In this document: in pieces, positions 34,701 to 46,700 of the stretch | Layout of the letters: each line of letters starts with the position of its first letter | How positions within the stretch are numbered: the first letter of the stretch is position 1 | NCBI RefSeq assembly: GCF_901000735.1 | Contig: NC_081543.1 | Coordinates: 19,545,445-19,609,444, forward strand | Length of the DNA stretch: 64,000 nt | Reading direction: 5' to 3' | DNA from: Corylus avellana | Lineage: Eukaryota; Streptophyta; Magnoliopsida; Fagales; Betulaceae | The notes under the pieces: generated by a model | What the model saw: the letters and a program-made list of their open reading frames with translations, nothing else | Told to the model about the DNA's origin: nothing | Databases searched by the model: none | Made by a program: the position numbers and the translations under genes

Positions 34701-37700
34701 ATTTTTTTATTTTTTTTATTGATTTTGGTACATCTCAAAAAGAAAACCATATCAATTCCAAGAATCAATTTTTTACCATGAAACGTATTTTTTCATACTT
34801 GTTTGTAGATAATATTAGTGTCACAGTGATTATAAATAAAATTAAAAAGAAGCATGTATAGAGTTAAGGGATTTGACTTATCTGTTTCATATGGGGGGAG
34901 ACACAACTCTTGTTTTTTAGAAGATTAAGCCACCATGTCTGCTTCATAGTGGCTACGGATTGTCACTAAACAATAGTCTATTAACCAAGAGGAAACATAT
35001 TTAAGATGAGCAGTCCAACAATCAGTTTGTTAATCTAGAGGAATGCCAATTAGCAAAATCTAGAAGAGAACCATTTTCTTGTAAGCTATTATGACTCATT
35101 ACTAATGCTGCTGTATTGTACCCAAATATTGACTTTCTAAAGGTAGATTTAACTCCATTGATCAATATACACATCATTAAATACTGGTTTGTTGGCACCA
35201 CTAAACAGATCGTGTATTTAAGATGAGCAAGCCAACAATCAGTTTGTTAACATAGAGGAATGCCAATTAGCAAAATCTAGAAGAGAACCATTTTCTGATA
35301 AGCTATTATGACTCATTACTAATGCTGCAGTATTGTACTCAAATATTGACTTTCTAGAGGTAGATTTAACTCCATTGATCAATATACACATCATTAAATA
35401 CTTGTTTGTTGGCACCACTAAACAGATCGGGCATGTTTTCCATGCATATACGGCAGATTTTTTTTATAAGTAAAACTATTTCACTTGTATACGCAACTCC
35501 AGTACGTATACAAGAGAAAACACAGAAAATCAAGAAAGAGAAAAGAGAGCACAAAATTTTATAAAATTGGAGATATGAAGAAAGACCTTAGCAAAGATCC
35601 ACTCAAAGAAGGATTTAAGAAAACAAAGCGGTAGGATCGAACTTGTCTTCTCACAATCATCGAAACTTCAATTATTCCTTTCTCTCCAAATACAAAACAA
35701 TAAACATGACAGGACTACATTCCAAACAATTTTAATATCATTACGACTGACCTTTCCTTTCCGACAAACCCAAAGATCCACCACCATCTAGGCATCTACT
35801 CCAAACATCTAAAATCAATGGTCCACAAATCTCTTGCAACATCGCAACGATGAAGAAGATGATCAAGAGTTTTCCATTCCTTTTACACATTAGCACCAAT
35901 CCATCACTATAATATGACGCTTGTGGAGATTTTTCACAGTGACTACTTTTCTTGAAGATGATGTCCACCAAAGGAGCCTTAGTCCACCAAATGCTCTTCC
36001 AAGGAAAAGAGGAATCAATGTTGGGAAGGAGAACTTTGTAAAAGTTTTGGCCTCAAAGGATAATCTTTTCAAAATGATCCAATAGAACTTATCGTTACCA
36101 CCCAGACCCATCCTAATGGAATACAAAACATTGAAAAAATAAATACGGAATCCACATCCCAATCATGCACTAATCTAATAAAATTTATGTCGCAATATAC
36201 CACGTCATTGTGAGAAAGCATATGGTCAACTACCAGAGCATCCCTATCAAAAAAACTCCAGAAAAGTTACCTTCAAAGAGCGATCTCCACACCAAACATC
36301 ATGCCAAAACCTGGTTCGAAAGTTATCACCCACCTCAATACTAATAAAACTAGAAAAGGCATCTGAAACCCTACTAATGTTTTTCTAAAAGCTCACCCCA
36401 TATGGTCCATTAACTACCATATTTTTTATCCAATACCTATCTCCAAAAAGTTTCTCTCCACAACATACCTCCATAGTCACTTTCCCTGAAGAGCCTAATT
36501 GAAAGTAAGCACCCCAAAGATAAACTGGAGTACAAACCTTCTGCCAATTAAAAAAAAAAAATGGAATTTTGACTCAAAAATCCCTCTACAATTTTCCTAA
36601 CTGATTAGCAACATGAACAAGGATAGGGAAGAGAAAGAAAATAGGTAGGAAGGTTGGAAAGTGTTCTCTTAATCAACGTTAAAAGATCACCCTTAGATTA
36701 GTAGAGCCTATTCCACCCAGTTAATCAGCTTTCCATTTTCTGAATAATTGTATCCCAAATAAATTTGGCCTGAACGGAGAACCCAAAGGTCCAAATATTT
36801 CATGGGCAAAGAAGAAACCTTACAACCAATAATATGAGCCAGACCATCCACATTTCACTCATTACCAACAGGAAACAATTCAGTGACCAAATTAATCTTT
36901 AACCCTGAAGCAAATTCAAAAATAAAGGAGAACACATCTTAGATAGCGAAAATGATTTGGTGCAATCCCACAAAAAAAAAAAAAAGAGTTACCATCAGTG
37001 AAAAGGAGATGAGAGACAAATAATAGATCATCATTCCTAGCACCCACCGAAATGCCTAAGATAAAACTCCCATTCACAAAGGTTGACATCATTTGAATAA
37101 CAATCACAAATAAATGAGGAAACAAAGGGTCATTCTTTCTTGGACCTGAGAGCTATTGAAAAAACCACTCGGAGTACCATTGATCAGAATAGAGAACCGG
37201 ACTATGGATAAGAGTGAGCAATCCAATTTTATCATTTCCCCCCAAAGCCACATCTCCTTAACACGTATAACAAAAAATTCCAACTCATGTGATCATGAAC
37301 TTTCTCTAAATCCAATTTACATAACAAGCCCTACTTGCTAGATTTGAGACTATCTAGACATTCTTATTTTTGGTAAGCAATAAAAGAAAAAAAAAATCAA
37401 TAATATCAAGAAAATTAGAAATGTTAAATTAGTCAAAGGCCGATGTCCAGTGGTAAAGTGTATTGAAGAAAAAAGTTATTAATTCCACCACCGTTCTCTC
37501 GAAGTGTTTTGGGTTTTGAAAAAGGTAAAAGTTGAGAATTGATTTTGTGGCAGCCACATTTGAAAAAGTTGAAAATTGGTTTGGTAAAATTTTGGAAGTG
37601 TTTTATAAACATTAGAGTGTTAAATCCTTTTACACAAATTTGCCATTTAACGCGAAATCAAACAGATCCCTCGGTTTTAAAAAGTATAGCAGATGGTACC

Positions 37701-40700
37701 TATGGAAAGGGCTGTCATATTTTTATACGACTCGCAAACACGACACGAAATTAGATGGTTAGGGTTTGGCATAAACGAGTTCGGGTTATAAACGAGTCGA
37801 TTGGCTTGACCCGTTTAATAAACAAGTCAATCACGGGTTTCACCCGTTTATGAAATTATATATATTTTATATAATAAATATAAGTTGAAACAAGTCAAAT
37901 GGGTTGTGTTTGGGTCAAAACGGGTCAAAAGAGTTGTCTTGAATTGGGTCGATCAGGTTAAATAAGTCACTTTTTTGGTCAAAACGGGTTGGCGAATCAT
38001 CATAATTTATTACTGACATTTGTACATCAATTCAAAGCACCAAAATATGGGAAAAGGCAATAAAAAAATGTATCAATTCCTAGTTAGTTAGCAATTAGCA
38101 GACATACCGTTTATAACAGAGCGCCAGAGCTCCACCTGATCAGGTTGAGACATGTTCATGACACTTTTGCAGTTTCCATTGATTATATATGCTGCCTGTT
38201 GTAGGAACAAAATACCATTAAAGACAATTTTTTTTTTTTTTTTTTGGTACATGGCAATCAAGGTCATGAAAATGAACATTTCCTATACGTCATCAAAATA
38301 ACTTCCCTGTGGTTAAAGATAATCAAAAATTACCTCTATCTCTGGGAAAAAAATTACTAAACCTCTACTGTTTGGAGTAAAATGACATCCTTAATAATCT
38401 GTTCTTGATGGATTCTCCTACATCACGTGCACGTATCACTTGAAAGGACAGAAAAACAACTCTATTCTTGGATATATCCAAAAGAGAAGGAGATTATCCG
38501 TAATTAACCCCAACCACAGGAAGGTAATTTAGAATTTGTCCTTTTTCTACAATTCATTTCATTGAAATATTAGCAGAAGTTGCCAAAAAAAAAACAATAA
38601 CACTAAAAGAGCTGAAAAGAATCATGGCAAGAAGTGAACAACCAAATTCCACTCAGAAAAATTTAAGCACTTCACTTTCTAGGATACAGATTTTATTGTC
38701 AGATATTCTAAACATATTTTCTCCTTGGTAGTTTTATAGGTTGTCAATAACCTATTTGCTCTTTCTGTTCCTTTCTAATTATGATGATGCATGTAACCTA
38801 GATTATTTTTAGGAATACTAGAAGACGCAATAGAACTGTGAAGACTTTGAGTTCACAAATCTTGTAAAAGGAGTCTCGCTTTTTTTGTGGGTAAGATAAG
38901 TTCATTAATAATCAAAGATTACAAAAGATAGAAATAAACATGATAGCACAAAATACAAGTTCTAGGGAGCCCATCGGGGCGTATGGGGTGGGTTTATGGA
39001 AGAATATTAGAATTAGTTGGGGAAATTTTTGTAGTTTTACTAGATTTAAGGTGGGAGATAGCTCCAAGGTTAGTTTCTAGCATGATCTTTAGTGTGGGGA
39101 TACTGCCCTTAAGGAAACTTTCCCGGTTTTATTTGGTATTGCTTGCATAAAGGATGCTTCTGTTGAGACTCGTGGAATTTCAGGAGGTGCGATTCAGTGG
39201 AACATGAGCTTTACTAGAGAGGCTCATGATTGGGAGGTGGAAGCCTTGCCTCGTTTTTCAAAGTGTTGTATTTAGTGAGAGTGAGACGAGAATGAGAGAA
39301 CAAGTTGTGGTGGGTCCCTTCCAAAACCCCGTTTGGTGTTAAATCCTTCTACAGTATATGTTTCCCCTGAAAAAGTGTTTGGCGTACTACGGTTCTATTG
39401 AGAGTGGCCTTTTTTGGTTGGTTGGCAACCATAGGAAAGATCCTTATCATGGATAATCTCCGAAAGCAACATGTCATTGTGGTTAATTGGTATTGTTTAT
39501 GTAAAAAGAATGGGGAGTTTATGAACCATCCTATGCTTCATTGTGAGGTTGCTCGACCCTAAATTACCACTAGCCCCGACCTATGACTTCTCCCTCCACT
39601 TAAGGAAGGGTTTAAATGTGGGCCGTGGCAACCGAAAAGCCTAGGCTACCCTTGGGCCCTTGCCTAAGAATCCCAATTCTTTTTTAAGGCTTAGCCTCAT
39701 AGACTTGGATTTAAAGGCTACAAAAACAGCCTACGATGATGGACCCGAATCCAACCCCAACTTACAATTCTCCACCGGGCTTACTTTACGCTTTGACCCA
39801 AATGGGCCCAAACCTTCGTCCAAACGATTAAGAGCCCAATCAATTTCTTCTCTCCAATGAACCAATTGGGCTTTCAAAACAAGACAAAAACAAATGTCAA
39901 CTTTGAGACCCCCTGAGCCTCTCGCCCTTGCTACTGTGACACTACCTATACGACAATCACCTCTAGCAGGAAACTTGGGACTGTCCTTCCTTGTACCACC
40001 CCGATTGCTAAAGTGTCGAGCCAGTGCCCGAGCATGGTTGTGATTGTCCTTACTCGACCCAATCAACACCTCTTTGTACAAACTCTTACACATCTATATC
40101 CCCAGTATGGCCTTCTTGGGCTCCGGTAGCCACACCACCATGTTTGACGAAGCATGCCCAAGAGAAATCATGGTAGCTACTCCTTTCCCATCGGTGATAG
40201 CTAGTTGGGTAGAGGTAACACCTATTTGGTCACCGCCGAAGGACACCTAGAAAAAGGTTACAGTCTTCCATAGCTCAAGAACACATCATTTCCATCCCTG
40301 CCCTTCTTGCCCCTCCGGTAGAACAATGAAGCCACAATGTACTCTGCAAACATCAAGTAATGCCCATGCTGATTCGAACATCTCTACACTATGTAAATGG
40401 TGCTGCCAACCCTCTAAGACTTCACAAACTCATGTTGCCCTCCTTCGCAAAATAGAGCTTCAACAGCCTCCAACAACCAACCACACTTGCCTTCCCCAAA
40501 TGCACAACACGAGAAACACCCCTACTCCTTTCTATGAACTTGAACACTAAAGCCCCCTCCTCTGCTACAAGCACAAACGTTTTGGCTTCAAATGTAAAAT
40601 GTTCTCGAATACCCCATCACACAAACTTCAAAGCTGAGAGAGTTAGGGCCTACGGAGGGCCCAATTTCTCACTGAACTAGTGTATAGAGAGAGAGAGAGA

Positions 40701-43700
40701 GAGAGAGGAAAATTTGGACCATTTATCGATTTATGTGTGTCATCCTTGCGCAGGGGTCATGCTAATATTCTCTGTATCGTTCCAATTTTATCAAATGTCC
40801 CAAAAGAATAGTCAAGTTGCAATTGGAGCTCCCTAAAGTTAATTATAAAGCTCAGTCTCATCTAGTAAGGACTTAAAACCCATGAGCTCCTTTATAATCC
40901 ACCAACTCTATGTGGGCAATTCATCTTCCCAATATGAGACTAACTTTCTTAGGTCACACTTTGTCATATCTAACAAACTGAAATATAAAAGTATTAAGGA
41001 TCATTCAGTTCACATGTAATCCTTTCAACAATTTACATGCAAATATGGATCATGTCATCGGCCTCTAAAATAGATATCCTATTCATTTTCTTCGAATATA
41101 TATTGCAACTTTCCATGAAGAGACACCAGGACATCACATCAAAATTAGAACAATCCAAAAAACTCTACCAAACATAGAAACAACAATCATACACTGACCT
41201 CCTTCAATGAATTAATAAAGCTCCATTTTACACTATCTTCACCTTCACAGGGAATCAATATATTTCCGGGATATCCTCTAAAATGTACCTGCAGAAAGGA
41301 GATCCAAAAAGTAGGAGTTTATCACGAAAAATGTTGCATAATGAAATAAAAAATGTAAAAGAAAAGAAAAGAAAGGGCACAAAATTTATTTCATCATCCT
41401 AATCAAATACACTGACTTGTATAACAAAGAACAATTTGTAGATGTCCCATGCTATTATCATACCGAAGTTGTTTTCATAAAGCAATCTATATGGTCCCAT
41501 TTTGTCTACTTTGATAAATAACGGATAATGCTCCAAAATTTACTGCTGCTAACACAAAAAGTTGGCATGGTTTTTCCTCAAAATCCTAAATTAATTTCTC
41601 AATAAAAGTTTGTTCTTAAGGGTTAAAAAGGTATTAAACAGGAAGCAGATGAGTGCTAGTACCGACAAATTTCTGGATGGGATCAATCCCACACTTAGCA
41701 GCAATCTCTCCATAGAAAGAATGGCTAGAGATTCTGATGCAGCGTAGGATTGTGATGAACAAGAAAACAGCAAGTTGAAAGGGTAAATATTTCTAAGATT
41801 GTGAGACTATCACAAGAATCAAAGAAATCTTCTTAAACAATAGAGACTATCGATGCTTTAAGGAAAACAATGAAGAAACTCAAACTCTGAGTAATCTTTA
41901 TTGATAAACAAAACAAACAATGAGAACTGAATTGCTAAAGGCTAAAAGCATCTATTTATAGCCCAACACTCATAATTCTAAAATAACAATGAAATAAAAT
42001 TAATTTAGAAGTCTACGAAAGACAACTAAACCAAATAAAAGATTAACAAAGAAACCTAATTCAAATAAAGGCCGAAAGATAAGATAGAATAAACGACTAA
42101 CAAAGAAACCTAATAAAAGACTAAAAGATAAAATAAAATAAGCCGTTCTAAACTATATCTGCATCATTCTCCCCATGTTGGAGAGAATTCGTCCTCGAAT
42201 TTGGCCGGTTCTTTCCACGGTCCTTCGGATGCCCAGTCAACTCATTCCACTTGCCGTTCCTCAAGGTCAAGACAAGGTAACATTCCATAATAAGCGTAAC
42301 GCTTCTCATCATCGAAGTACCTCGATGTTTGTCGTGAAATCCCCACACACCCCTTTGCTGTGTAGACTTGTCATGCTTCTCTCGTTCTTTGCTCTTCCCA
42401 CAAGCCATGAGAATCCCCAAAGAACTCATAAAGACCCTTTCAATCTTTGATAGAAAAGTCTTCTCCACCATATAGATCTCATCACAATTTTGGTTTGAAT
42501 AATTTGATAAAATAGCATCTATCGCAATGAAATCAACATAGTCAATTTGCTCAACACTAAAATCGAAGACTTTATCTTCGGGGCTCTTATCAGGCACATG
42601 ATATGTAAAATTGTCGTCAAAAAGGGCAAAACTATCCGAAAGATTTACCTCTTCCAAGGGTTCCTCTTCTTCATGAAAAATTGCAAAACTCTCCGAAAGA
42701 CTTATCTCTTCCAAGGGTTCCTCTTCTTCATGAAAAATTACGATACTCTCTGAAAGGTTTACCTCTTCCACTTGTTTCCCCAATTCTTCAAGCTTTTTAG
42801 GACTCTTGATGTTGTGCGGATGATTAGTAACATTAGTTCCCCGTACCAAATCAAGTTGAGGTTGAATGTCTCGCAATGATGGCATCACTTTCAGTAATTC
42901 TACTTGGACTATGTCGACACATCTCCCCAACAGCTCCTTTATCAACCTCGGTACCTCTCCCTTGATGCCACTTTTCTTGTCCATCAACTCCTGCTTGGCT
43001 ACGAAGGATTGATCATCCCCTTGTGAAGGTTTTGGCTCCGCCCATGGGCTATGTAGCAACGTCAATTTGGTTTTACCAAACATGAAGCTGTACGTATTCT
43101 TTGTTTCATCATGGATAGCAGCTCTATCATATTTCCATGGCTTTCTCAACAATAGGTGACACGTATCCATGTCGATCACATCACACCACACATGATCCAC
43201 ATATTTAGCACCAATAGAAAAATACACTAGACAACGCTTAGAAACCGTTACCTCGTTTCCTTTCGTAAGCCATTCCAACCGATAGGGAGTAGGATGTCTC
43301 TTAGTCTCAAGCCCTAGCTTCCGAACCGCTTCCTCCGAGACTACATTCATACCACTCCTTGGATCGATGACAACCTTGGCCACCTTGTCTCCCATGGTGC
43401 ATGTAGTCTGAAATTGTCGGTATGTACCTCCAGTGTATCAAGACACCGATTGATGCTTGACCTCTGCCATCTCCCAAGACACCTTTTTTTGTAGGAATTT
43501 TTTCTTTTTTTCTTTTTGGGTGTCGAGCTTGACGCCTGCATCCCGTGATATAGCATGGGCTTGTGTCATTGGAAATTCCTTCCGCACTCCGCGCCCCGGA
43601 TAAGGATTGACAGGTTCACCCTCGACGATAAATTTGTCTTCCACCCCCGCGTATCTCGGTTTTGGTTGATGACGACAAACGCCCAGACCATCCATGTCGG

Positions 43701-46700
43701 CCAAGTGATCGGTAGGGACCCCGTGTTGGGTGCGCGCACGCCCCTCCTTCCGCACGGTTAGACTACCAAACCTCTCCTCCATGTGGCGCAATCGAATCGC
43801 CGGTGGCTTCTTATGTGCTACCTCCGTGCACACGTGCACCTTGTTCATATCTGCCAGACGATCGCTCCTCCCCGTTCATGGAAAGAAAACCTGGCTCTGA
43901 TACCAACTGATGCAGCGTAGGATTGTGGTGAACAAGAAAACAGGAAGTTGAAGGGGTAAATATTTCTATGATTGTGAGACTATCACAAGAATCAAAGAAA
44001 TCTTCTTAAACAATAGAGACTATCTATGCTTTAAGGAAAACAATGAAGAAACTCAAACTCTAAGTAATCTTTATTGATAAACAAAACAAACAATGAGAAC
44101 TGAATTGCTAAAGGCTATAAGCATCTATTTATAGCCCAAGACTCATAATTCTAAAATAACAATGAAATAAAATTAATTTAGAAGTCTACGAAAGACAACT
44201 AAACCAAATAAAAGACTAACAAATAAACCTAATTCAAATAAAGGCTGAAAGATAAGATAGAATAAACGACTAATAAAGAAACCTAATAAAAGACTAAAAG
44301 ATAAGATAAGATAAGCCGTTCTAAACTATATCTGCATCAGATTCATAGGGTAAGGTCAATACATGCATATTGATTCAAGTCCAAGTGTTGTTCTCATATG
44401 ATGACAATATCATTGCATTGTACTTTCATACCGCATAATATAGAACTACTTGTTGTCCACAGTAAAAGAAACTTTGGTTCCATATCATATAGAAAAGCAG
44501 TATCTAAAATTTCATAATGAGTCCCATTACCAAATTTATATGACCCCACATTTGTTTCTGGGAGTTTTGAACCAACATTCATTTCATAAGCTACTTTTGA
44601 ACTTCTAACCTAAGTGCGATTTCGAGTCCTTGCCAATAGGTTAAGAAGGGTAGTAGAGAAGATTTTTTGGAAGACCCAGAATGCCTTTGTTAAAGGTAGG
44701 CAAATCCTTGATTGAATGCCTATAGCAAATAAGTGTCACGATAGTAGAATCATATCTGGTGAACTAGGGATGCTTTGCAAGCTGGATATTGAGAGACCTA
44801 TGATCATGTCAACTGGGAGTTCTTACTACATTGGTTGTGAGAACTCCCATCTTGTGGGGTCGATCCTAATCACCTTCGCTATCTGAGTGCCTTATTCTTA
44901 TGTTTTGAAGTTATCTTTGGTTTGAAGGTTAACCAGGCTAAGTGAATTGGTTCTTATTGGTAATGTAGATTGGCTGGCTAGCATTTTGGGTTGTGGGGTT
45001 TCCTCTTTGCCTTTGAAGTATCTTGGTTTTCTGCTGGGGGCCTCTTACAAGGCCAAGTCTATTTGGTATGGTGTAGTAGAAAAGATTAGGCGTCAGTTGG
45101 CTAGTTGAAAAATTATGTATTTGTATAAGGGCGGTAGGGTTACCCTTATAAAGAGCACCCCTGTCAATTTACCTACGTACTTTATGTCTCTTTTCCTCCA
45201 TCCTTCTGTTGTGACAAATTGCATACTCCATCGAGATTTTTTATGGGCTGGGATAGATGACAAGTTCAAATATATCTGGTTAGTTGGTCCAAGGTTTGCT
45301 CTCAAATTTCTGAGTGAGGCTTGGGGGTTTGTAACTTGAGATTCAATCGTGCTCTTTTAGGGAAATGGTTGTGGCACTGCGTGCATGAAAGAGGCGTGGT
45401 GAAGAGTTTTGGATTCTAAATTTCGCAGTTCTTGAGATGGGTGGTGTTCTTTTGATCCCCCTGAGTCATAAGGGGTGGGTCTATAGAAGAAAAATAGAAA
45501 GGTGTGAAGCATGTTTTCTAGTCATACCAGATTTGTACTCGGAGATGGCTCCAAAATCAGATTCTGGGATGATGTGTGGTGTGCGGAGATGGCCCTTAAG
45601 AAAGCATTTCCAGAGTTGTGTAGCATTGCTTGTGTAAAGGATGCTTTTCTTGCAGTTCATTTGGATCTTTCTAATGATCCCCTTCAATGGAATGTAAGCT
45701 TTATTAGAATGGCTCACGATTGAAAGGTAGATGTCTTGGCTTCTTTCTTTAATTTGTTATATTCCTATAGAGTGAGATGGGAAGGGAAAGACAAGCTTTG
45801 GTGGTCCCCTTCAAACAAAGGAATGTTCAATGTTAGCTCCTTTTACAGGGTCATTGCTTCTAATAATGACATTCATTTCCTTTGGAAGAGTATTTGGCAG
45901 ACCAAAGGTGCCTTGAAAGTGGCGTTTTTTGTTTCAGCAGCCTTAAGAAAGATCCTTACCATAGATAATCTTAGAAAGCGATATGTCATTGTGGTTGATT
46001 GGTATTGCATGTGCAATGAACGAAGAGTCTTTGGACCATCTTCTTCTCCATTGTGAGGTGACTTGTTCCTTATGGAATGCTTTCTTCAGTCGCTTTGGGT
46101 TATCCTGAGTTATACCTAGCCGGGTGGTTGATTTTTTTGCTTGCTAGTGAATAGGTGGTAGCTCTCAAAGTGTTGTAGTATGGAAGACTGCCCTCTTCTC
46201 TTTTGCGGTGCCTTTGGCAAGAAAGAAACAATCAAGATTTTGAAGACCAAGAGAGGATGTTGAAGAATCTTAAGTCCTTTTTTTTATACTCTTTATACTT
46301 GGACAGCTGCATTTTTAGCTCCTCTAGTGATTAGTTCTAATGATTTCTTATTATTTTCTCTCCTTCTAGATAGGCGTTTCTCTTGTATACTTCTTGTGTA
46401 CTGCGTTGCGCTTTCTACTTTTAATGATATTTCGATTGCTTATTAAACAAAAAAAAAAAAAAAAAAAAAAAAAAACAGTGATTTGAGTCAATTTGAAATG
46501 CCATAGAAAGGAATCACAAAGGTGACCAGTACATCAAAGTAGCATGCATAGCATCATATATCAACTGTTAAGGACAATTTTAGACCCTATATCTTTCTAT
46601 TTTTTATTTCCCTTTTCCCCCTAAGTTAAGGCCTAGGTTTCATGAATCTCATATCTCAATAGCAATTCATACACCATATCAGCCAAACCCAGGCAAACAT

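Larger units (their letters stand above)
38881..40806 (-). mobile_element. Rearranged LINE insertion joined to U6 snRNA sequence, ATG5 intron 4
   Basis: From right to left on the minus strand: a U6 snRNA copy (40709-40806); a (CT)n tract; a LINE-associated ORF fragment in sense (40690-39560, with [20 protein letters not shown] and [12 protein letters not shown]); a LINE ORF2/zf-RVT fragment in the opposite orientation (about 38966-39559, plus strand); then a short LINE 3' end with an A tail (38965-38881). The inverted piece next to the tail fits twin priming, and the U6 junction fits template switching by LINE reverse transcriptase. That this was one event is an inference. Confidence 0.6.
41735..44339 (-). 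mobile_element. Complete non-autonomous Ty3/gypsy element in ATG5 intron 3
   Basis: Two 432-bp LTRs (41735-42166 and 43908-44339), with TGATGCAG/CTGCATCA ends and about a dozen differences by eye, flank a 1.7-kb interior. GATTC on both sides is a perfect 5-bp target duplication. The primer site TTGGTATCAGAGCCAGG (minus strand) adjoins the 5' LTR, and a polypurine tract ATGGGGAGAA adjoins the 3' LTR. The interior codes only protease-region sequence; reverse transcriptase, RNase H and integrase are absent, so it would have needed help to move. Confidence 0.95.
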
